Below are positions 57,689 through 64,000 of a stretch of DNA of 64,000 nucleotides, piece after piece. The notes under the pieces are model-generated. The model saw only the letters and a program-made list of their open reading frames with translations, was not told the DNA's origin and did no database searches. The DNA is from Lepas anatifera (taxonomy: Eukaryota; Arthropoda; Thecostraca; Lepadidae), in assembly GCA_034440635.1 (NCBI GenBank), contig JAOTON010001589.1, forward strand, positions 62,001-126,000. Direction: 5' to 3'. Position numbers and translations under genes: made by a program. Each line of letters begins with the position of its first letter. The first letter of the stretch is position 1.

Positions 57689-59625
57689 CTAGCGGCGATA
57701 AACGTTGGCAGCAGGAGCAGCAACGGGGGCGTAGCTGGCTGCGTAGGTGGGCGCCGCGGCGGCGTACACCGGCTGAGCAACCGGAGCAGTGATATACCCA
57801 CCAGATCCGTGACCGTAACCTGTGCCTCCGTACCCCTTACCATAGTGATGGTGGTGGACAACGGTCTTTTTGCCCTTTTCATGGTCGAACAGTCCCTTGA
57901 AAAATCCCTTGATGCCTCCCCCTTTTTACCTCCTTTGCCTCCCTTCCCGCCATCTAGGTCCCTGGTCGGATCAGGAATGTAGCTGAGAATATCTTTGTCG
58001 ACCTTGACAAAGTTGAACTTGGGCCAGAATATGGGGAATTTAATGAGGTTGATGTAGTCCATGTACCAGGGATCATCCACGGTGTCGCCGTAGCTGTGGT
58101 AGGAGTTATCAGCTACATATGAGCCTGGCCCGTAGCCGGCGGCAGGGTACTGCACTGTCGCCAGCTGAGCGGTGGGCTGCTGGTACGAGACGGGCTGCAG
58201 CGCCACCTGCTGTACGCCACCGTGCTGTTGGTACCCAGTCTGCTGCAGCAGGGGCTGCTGTACCACCGACTGCTGGACACCAGTAAAAGCCTGCGGCTGG
58301 AAGGAGGTGGCTGGCTGCTGAACAGCAAAGGAGGTCGCTGGCTGCTGAACCACCAGCTGCTGCTGCTGCCCACCGCTGACGACCCTGCCCTGCTGCTGAC
58401 TGAACTGGTCGTCGACGTATCCTCCATCAATGACGCCACCGTCGATGACGTCGTCGTCGATGTAAGTCGGGTTGATGTTGCTGAACTGCGTATCATCGTC
58501 TTGGAACGTCACCGGCTGGAAGTCCTGACTGGGGGAGGAGTAGCTGGAGGTGGAGTCCGCTGAGGCGGCATGATCATGGGAGTGGTGGTGCCCTCCGAAG
58601 TCGTCGCGATCCTGTGCGACTGGCTGTTGTAAGATAGGTCTGAAGCCATCGTCGGAGGCGGAGAGAGCCAGCAGGGATGCCAGCATCAGCACCTGTTGAA
58701 CAGGGAGAGAGGTGTCACACCGGAGGGTCAGAGCTTCGTTTGAGTGACGTCAGCGCCTGCTACTGATTGACGTTAAACACTGCATTAATATCAGAGGTGA
58801 GAGCTAACATATCCAAGTGCAGAAGAGAATACCAAGTGAAGAGAGAAAAGAAGAAATATTGCATCATCACTGTTGTTTCAATTCGTTCTTCTTTTTCAAT
58901 CACGATAAGTACATTGATCTAACTCACTCATATTGGTGTGACTGTTAGAAAACGGTACCCAAAATTTAATCACTCAGCGCATGAAAAAAATGCATCGTAG
59001 CAAAAAAAGTAAACAATGCATGCTGACTTTTGCAGGTGCCTTTTCTAGCTATCTGCACTTCTAAGCATACTCTTCTTTTTCTAAACAGAGGCTGCAGTGG
59101 CCAGGGGCGGACGCACACCCGAGTTTTGGGAGGGGCCAAAGTCATGTCTGCCTCTCCTCCTGGGGGGGGGTGGGGTGGCGGTGGGGAGGGAGCGAATGTT
59201 TTTTTGCTCTACAGACCTAGTGTAAACATCTTTTTTCAAAAATTTCTCCGGCGTTTTGGGGGGGAAAGATAGTTTTGCCTCCCCCTCCAGCGCTTTGGGC
59301 GGGCCATGGCCGGAATGCCCCCCCTTCCCTGCGTCCGCTAATGGCAGTGGCCAGCTTATATAGTTGAACATATTTGTAAACTTCAAGCATCATTTCTTGA
59401 CATCAATCTTATAGGTTTAAAGACTGAAAACAATTCACGCTTGGCTTTTATCTTACAGCAAAGATAGCTAAGCCCCAAGAGTTTTAGCCCACCAAAATAT
59501 AATGTAGAGATAAATAGCATGGTTTCCATAAGAGCCCGCAAAGATAAGATAGTTTCATGTAGTTGAAATGTGACACCTGCTGCATTATCTTTCAGCTAAA
59601 GTACACCACTCACCCTCATGGCCAT
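57689..59625 (-). CDS. Secreted Gln-rich, Gly/Ala/Tyr-rich structural-type protein, two exons, one apparent frameshift
   Basis: Exon 1 CDS 59614-59625 encodes MAMR; donor GTGAGT; exon 2 starts 58692 after CCCTGTTCAACAG and runs to a TAG at 57689-57691. The N terminus MAMRVLMLASLLALSASDDG is a signal peptide. Next come a His-rich patch (GGHHHSHDH), an acidic region, a long Gln/Val/Pro repeat zone (VQQPATSF twice, many QQ), a conserved-looking aromatic block (WYMDYINLIKFPIFWPKF), and Gly/Lys repeats. The frame shifts at a C5T5 run (57918-57927 on +). One frame over, a His/Gly/Tyr-rich and Ala/Pro/Tyr-rich tail ending NVYRR continues to the stop, about 338 aa in all. The composition suggests an extracellular matrix, cuticle or adhesive protein; no named family was recognised. 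The break may be a sequencing indel or a real mutation. Confidence 0.75.
59104..59340 (+). repeat. MITE-like repeat in intron 1 of the secreted-protein gene
   Basis: Ends AGGGGCGGACGCAC and TGCGTCCGCTAAT are imperfect inverted repeats. The interior (GTCATGTCTGCCTCTCCTCC, CTACAGACCTAGTGTAAACA) matches the inverse of 47690-47933. Poly-G tracts are present. Non-coding. Confidence 0.65.
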
Positions 59626-59689
59626 CTTTATCGGATTCTTCTTTGTTCTGGCACCTCTGTTTGAGGTGGCTCTCCCGAGTTGTTCACTA

Positions 59690-59742
59690 GACTGATGTGT
59701 CTTGTGCACTGTGACCTGACCCGGGAGCCCCCTGGTTTTATA
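59690..59742 (-). promoter_or_regulatory. Core promoter of the secreted-protein gene (TATA box and initiator)
   Basis: On the - strand TATAAAA occupies 59742-59736, about 110 bases upstream of the start codon at 59625. CACAGT (about 59711) lies near the expected start distance, and an arthropod-style TCAGTC at about 59692 is an alternative initiator. The 5' UTR would be roughly 65-90 bases. Confidence 0.6.
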
Positions 59743-60831
59743 CCTGGAATCCAGCAGCGACCCTACCTCCGACCACTTTCTCACGCCAGGCTGGAGAGGG
59801 AGCTCCGCACTCCTCCGATGCCCAGGGTTTGGTAACATGAGAGCACTGGAGCTTGTCTGGTCAGCCGGGGTGCCTGGACACCGGATTTGCAGTTGCCCCC
59901 CCCCTCCCCTCCCCAGATCCTGTCTCGGAACACCCGGTTGAGGTCACCGCCTCGCCGCCGTAAGAACCGGAAGTAGCGGGATGCGCAAGCCAGCGCACTT
60001 TTCACCAACTCCGTACAGTCGGTCGCAGACCTGCAGTGAGACCTGTTTGCGGCAGCAATGCCAAAAATGTAGGCCTGGACTCTGAAAGGGCGGACCTTGC
60101 TGGTTATGGGGCTGAGGAAGGCGCGGCAGGTCGTGGGGAACTCAAAGTGAGGCGTGAGAAACGAGCGAGCTGTGGCTAGAAGTTAACTGAGGATAGCTAG
60201 GTTCTTATGCAGACGGTGGGGAACGGGACACCAAAAGCAGCCATGACAACAAATCGAATAATGTTCCGGGGCTTGGGTGTGTAATGAATTAAGAACAAGT
60301 CATGCATGCAATGCTAAGGGCTGAGAGAACGTTAGAGCAGAAACGTGAAGAATGCTAGGTTGTAGCCTAAAATGCAGAAAAATGTTAGAATTTTCGCCCC
60401 AAGAAGCGCAGCGGAAGACAGATATTTTGCGGCGGGGATCTGTTTCGGCAACGGCAAAGTGTTTTCCACCGTCGCATATCTCACAGACCTTTCCAAGCCA
60501 GAACATGCCGTACACCGACCTAAAAAGGCGCTTTTAAAAAGCTTGAGAAACTACATATGCATGTTTTCCGGGTGCCGAAAGGCCAATGAATGACACAGAC
60601 TTTTAATCCTTTTTATGTGCCCTGTCAATGATCTGAAAGTGCCCTTCTGATAAACCGATGTGCCCCATTTCATCTTAGTGTCCACCAGCCCTAATTCCAT
60701 GAAAAATGCATTAGAAATGCAATTTTACTCGATGATTTAAAATGCACGACACAGCAAGATACAGCCAGGCGCATGTGCCAGTGATGCCAGAGAGGATTTA
60801 GCGGCAAGTGCAAGGCTTCAGTGTGAAATCT
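59743..60831. other. Upstream/intergenic, no gene recognised
   Basis: Presumably holds regulatory sequence of the - strand gene. Short frames on both strands around 60352-60593 have no recognisable domain. Confidence 0.35.
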
Positions 60832-61141
60832 AGCCCTGTTCCAGCTGTCAGCACAGTTTTGTCAGCAGGACCTCTAGCCTCTCCTCCAGAAAAGAAATAT
60901 CAGCGCCATAATCGCCTCTAGTTTGTGCTAAGTAAAGGGAACTTCAACCTTTATACCATTAAAAAATATTAGGCTGCCACTTCGTGCACTTGCAATTTTT
61001 CATCAGCCCAAACAGCAGGCCATCGGCTCGTAAAACCTCTAGAATTGAGTTCCCGGGAAGAGGCTACAGTCCTGTGACGTAAGCGCAACGCGACCCGCTG
61101 ATTGGTGCTGACAAAACTGTGCTGAGAGATGGAACAGGGCT
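60832..61141. mobile_element. 310 bp MITE, second copy, 3 bp target duplication TCT
   Basis: Same ends and interior as 32649-32957 (AGCCCTGTTCCAGCTGTCAG ... GGAACAGGGCT). Flanked by TCT at 60829-60831 and 61142-61144. The two copies are highly similar throughout, indicating one family. Confidence 0.92.
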
Positions 61142-61574
61142 TCTGTTACTTCTTTCTGACAACAGCTTGGATTTCCCTCCGAACACGCGCTTGACTTGGT
61201 TTTGTTGTTTAGGTCCAAGCCAAGCCCGCGTCCAAGGAGGAATCCAGTGGGGTAGTGTCTGGCCGTGCCTTGCTGTGCCTTCATGTATGCAGGGGCGCAA
61301 CTTTATGTTTTCGATTGGGGGGCACCCGGCTCGAAAGGGGGCCCGTACATGATGGGGGGCCCGTATTTTTTTAGTGAAAATATGACGGAAAAAACGTATT
61401 TTTGACCGTTTGTTGTCGAAAACTGACTGCAAAGGTTAAATAACAATTTTTAGCGCGCTATTGGTCACTGTTCCTGATTTGCACTATTTAGCCCAAAAAG
61501 TAGTCAGAAGACCCAATCTTTTGAACGAGCTGCCAAACTATGTAAGGATATTGGACAATTAGGTGTCTACTTAC

Positions 61575-61690
61575 CGTCTTTGTCGTCCACGTGGATGCTC
61601 TCCTCCGGAGGTACAACGGGATCAGCCCCGGACGACGCAGGAGGGATGGATGCTGGAGGGTCCTTTAGCAAACGGGATCCGGCTGATGGC
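61575..61690 (-). other. Candidate orphan coding exon
   Basis: On the - strand a pyrimidine tract CATTGCCTTCCTCGGCCAG precedes 61690, and GACG|GTAAGTAG follows 61575. The 116 bp between is open in only one frame, encoding a Pro/Ser/Asp-rich stretch (…PPASIPPASSGADPVVPPEE…) with phases 2 and 1. No partner exon or homologous family was recognised; a chance open exon remains possible. Confidence 0.3.
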
Positions 61691-62430
61691 CTGGCCGAGG
61701 AAGGCAATGATCAGGAAAAGAAGGATTGGAATTACAACCTTACTTTACCGTTTTACTGGAAACTATACACATTGCACTTTTCCGAGTTAGTTTTGAATTG
61801 GGGTTTTAATTTTTTGCGGTCAATAAATGAACGTAGCTTGCAAATTACCAAAAATAGTAGTGATATGAACTACTTTAAGTGGACGCGTACGTTGCTAGAG
61901 ATTAAATGCAAATATGATCGGGGTCATTTTATAACAGTTTGCAAAATTAGCAAGACGATTCTAGATTCATAGTTTACCTGAAAAATGTACAAAATTTGGG
62001 TAGTTTTGCCAGAGCAGCCCCTCGGTATTGAATGTTCTTTGTTTTACGCTTTTGTGCACCCGACTTATGTTTATACTGTCCAATCATTTTAACATTCACA
62101 CCTGGAACGAAATCGCATTATCGCGAATAATTTGATACAAATGGAAGGTAGAGATCGAAGTGCGAAATCCCTTTATCAGCGGGGAAATCGAACCTACTGA
62201 TATTTATGTTACATGATCAAGACACCTTTCTCTGATCCATTCACCTTGCCAGTTCATGGCATTGTACAACACTGGGTACCGGTCAAGGGGTACTATGAAT
62301 AGCTGGTACTGCCTATTTCCCTTTACAATCCTCATATAGGATCAGTACAAAAGGAATGGGGGGCCTAACATTTCTCACGCCCCATCCATTTTTCCCCGAA
62401 TGTTGCATGGGACCGGCCGCACGTTGCCCC
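61691..62430. other. Intergenic, no gene recognised
   Basis: AT-rich with no recognisable gene or element. Confidence 0.35.
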
Positions 62431-63069
62431 GGGAAAACCACAGGGGGCCCGCAAGCATGGCAGGGGGCCGGTTTCGGCAACAGGGAGCACGGATACACCA
62501 CCTGGGGCACGAAACTGCTCACAAATAAGGAACTCCTGCAAATACGCGACTAACACAACAGCTTCAGTTTCTGCACGATATTCTTAGACCACAAGGGGCC
62601 CAGACAGACCACATAGGGCCTGAGCACACCAAAGGGGCCGGGCAGACCACAGGAACCCAGAAAACCATAGGACACCGGTAAACCCAAAAGGGGCCCGAGC
62701 AGACCACACACAGCCAGCAATTTGGCTGGACTCTGCCCGATATATGCTGGGCTTTGACTGGGCAGAGCCCGCGTACATGGGCTCAGCCCAGGTCCGGCTC
62801 CCGCTCCGTCTGGGCAGAGCCCATGGTCAAGCAAGACCAGGCTCTACCGCTCGGGCAAGTTGTCATCCCCGACCTAATGTCGGGCTCAGCCCGAGTCTAT
62901 GTGGCTCAGCTATGAGTCTTAGGGCTCGGGCAGAGCCCGACCCAGCCCGCTCTGGGCCCGGTCGGAATTGCTGGATGGGCAGCGGGCCCGGGCAGACCAC
63001 ACGGGGCCTGGACAGATGAAAGGACCCGGGCAGACCACAGGGACCCGAGCTGAACACAGGGGCCGGGCT

Positions 63070-63350
63070 AACCACAGAGGGGCCCCAGTCTGGAAAGTAT
63101 GGCAGCAGACCTGACGAGTCCGCACAAGCCTTGTAGATTTTTTGCACCACCAGCAGGCTAAAATTCACACCAAGCATTGGTGAGAAATTTCACTGACCCG
63201 GAAATTTCGATGTTTTTACCAGTTTCTCCCTTCTCAGATCTCGGTGGGTGTTTGATTTGAGCTCCCTCGCACCATACAGCAAAAGTTGGCACTTGTTTGC
63301 TCCAAAGTTCGAATCACCTGAAGGGTGTCCGCACCACGAGATCTCGCCAA
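63070..63350 (-). repeat. Repeat D, partial copy
   Basis: CCAGTCTGGAAAGTATGGCA, GCACCACCAGCAGGCTAAA and CACGAGATCTCGCCAAAAGT match repeat D at 63585 and the inverse of 31050-31400. The middle differs. Confidence 0.6.
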
Positions 63351-63584
63351 AAGTGCCATAATTTGCAGACTGGGAGGGGCCCGGGCAAACCACAGAGGGC
63401 CCGCGCAGACAAAAGGGGCCCCGAACGGACAAAAGGGGGTCCGCAGAGGCCACACAGAGGCCCGGACAGGCCAAAAGGGTTCCGGGAAAACCACAGGAGG
63501 CCCGGGCAGACCACAAGGGGCTCGATCAGAAAAAAATGGGCACTAGCAGACAAGGGGTCCGTGCAGACCAAATGGGACCCGGCC

Positions 63585-63945
63585 AGTCTGCAAAGTATGG
63601 CAGCAGGCCAGAAGAATCGCACCAGCCATCCAAAATTATCGCACCACCAGCCTAAAAAAATCTCACCAATCTGCCAGATACTAGGGAGAAAACACACACA
63701 CATTCCTACCCACACGATGCAATACTACCTCTCCTATTAGTTAGTTAAGGACTTTTTATAAGGCCCTCTCCTGTGTCTTCCTAACTATTCAGTCATTATT
63801 TTTTTTTAGTTTTCAGTGTCAACTTTCTCGCACCAGTCTTGCAAATTCGCACCAGGCTGATAAAATTCGCACCACTCGCTCCTGTCTCCAAGGGCACTCG
63901 CACCGACAAGATCCCGTCGAAAATGCCATACTTTGCACACTGGGG
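63585..63945 (-). repeat. Repeat D copy
   Basis: The reverse complement matches 31050-31400 over almost its full length (CTGTCTCCAAGGGCACTCGC, GACTTTTTATAAGGCCCTC, CAGTCTGCAAAGTATGGCAG). It is flanked on both sides by GGGCAGACCACAGGGG minisatellite units. Confidence 0.75.
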
Positions 63946-64000
63946 CCCGGGCAGACCACAGGGGCCCGGACAGGCCACAGGGGGCCCGATCAGACCAATA

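Larger units (their letters stand above)
62431..64000 (+). repeat. GC-rich minisatellite complex (GGGCAGACCACAGGGGCCC units)
   Basis: Many degenerate units of GGGCCCGGGCAGACCACAGG occur at 62431-62710, 62985-63085, 63375-63595 and 63940-64000, separated by two repeat-D copies. A block at 62720-62990 instead repeats GGGCTCGGGCAGAGCCCG-like dyads. Open frames across it are repetitive artefacts. The array runs off the right edge. Confidence 0.85.

Overview
This is a window of a repeat-dense eukaryotic nuclear genome, most likely an arthropod and plausibly a crustacean. There are no bacterial operons. Genes have GT-AG introns, and tRNA-derived SINEs, non-LTR and Penelope-like retroelements and several DNA-transposon/MITE families fill most of the sequence. 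The organism call is inference from gene style and repeat content.

Layout. Positions 1-12148 are a head-to-tail satellite with a ~277 bp monomer (about 44 copies). A short inverted block of the same satellite lies at 14889-15815. Between them a TTAA-flanked MITE (13436-14463) is nested inside a second, related MITE. Positions 18165-25627 hold a nine-exon gene on the + strand for a DDI1/DDI2 (Rngo-like) ubiquitin-receptor aspartyl protease; all splice junctions and phases can be followed and give 453 aa. Positions 27826-28254 (- strand) hold an intact 142-codon AP-2 complex sigma subunit in one coding exon. Positions 28656-29750 are a decayed non-LTR retrotransposon.

From 31 to 42 kb there are dispersed repeats, MITEs, a 2 kb degenerate minisatellite (36.3-38.2 kb) and two decayed non-LTR C-terminal fragments. 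From 42.8 to 55.5 kb there is a dense nest: TTAA MITEs, a SINE with a 15 bp target duplication, two Penelope-like 3' ends, two long near-perfect palindromes bounded by (TA)n tracts, and a 2.4 kb hAT element with a perfect 8 bp target duplication, which itself sits between two inverted SINE-plus-MITE copies.

Positions 57689-59625 (- strand) hold a two-exon gene for a secreted Gln-, Gly- and Ala/Tyr-rich structural-type protein with a TATA box and one apparent frameshift in a homopolymer. From 60.8 kb to the end there are a second copy of a 310 bp MITE, a possible orphan exon and GC-rich minisatellites.

The two conserved genes belong to ordinary cell biology: ubiquitin/proteasome shuttling and proteolysis (DDI1) and clathrin endocytosis (AP2S1). 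The most unusual observations are: both splice sites of DDI1 intron 4, which splits the catalytic DSG motif, lie at the edge of minisatellites made of repeated splice-site-like units; a natural nested TTAA insertion with its empty-site counterpart elsewhere in the window; MITEs packed with AGGTCA half-sites; and hammerhead-like cores inside a (TA)n-bounded palindrome.
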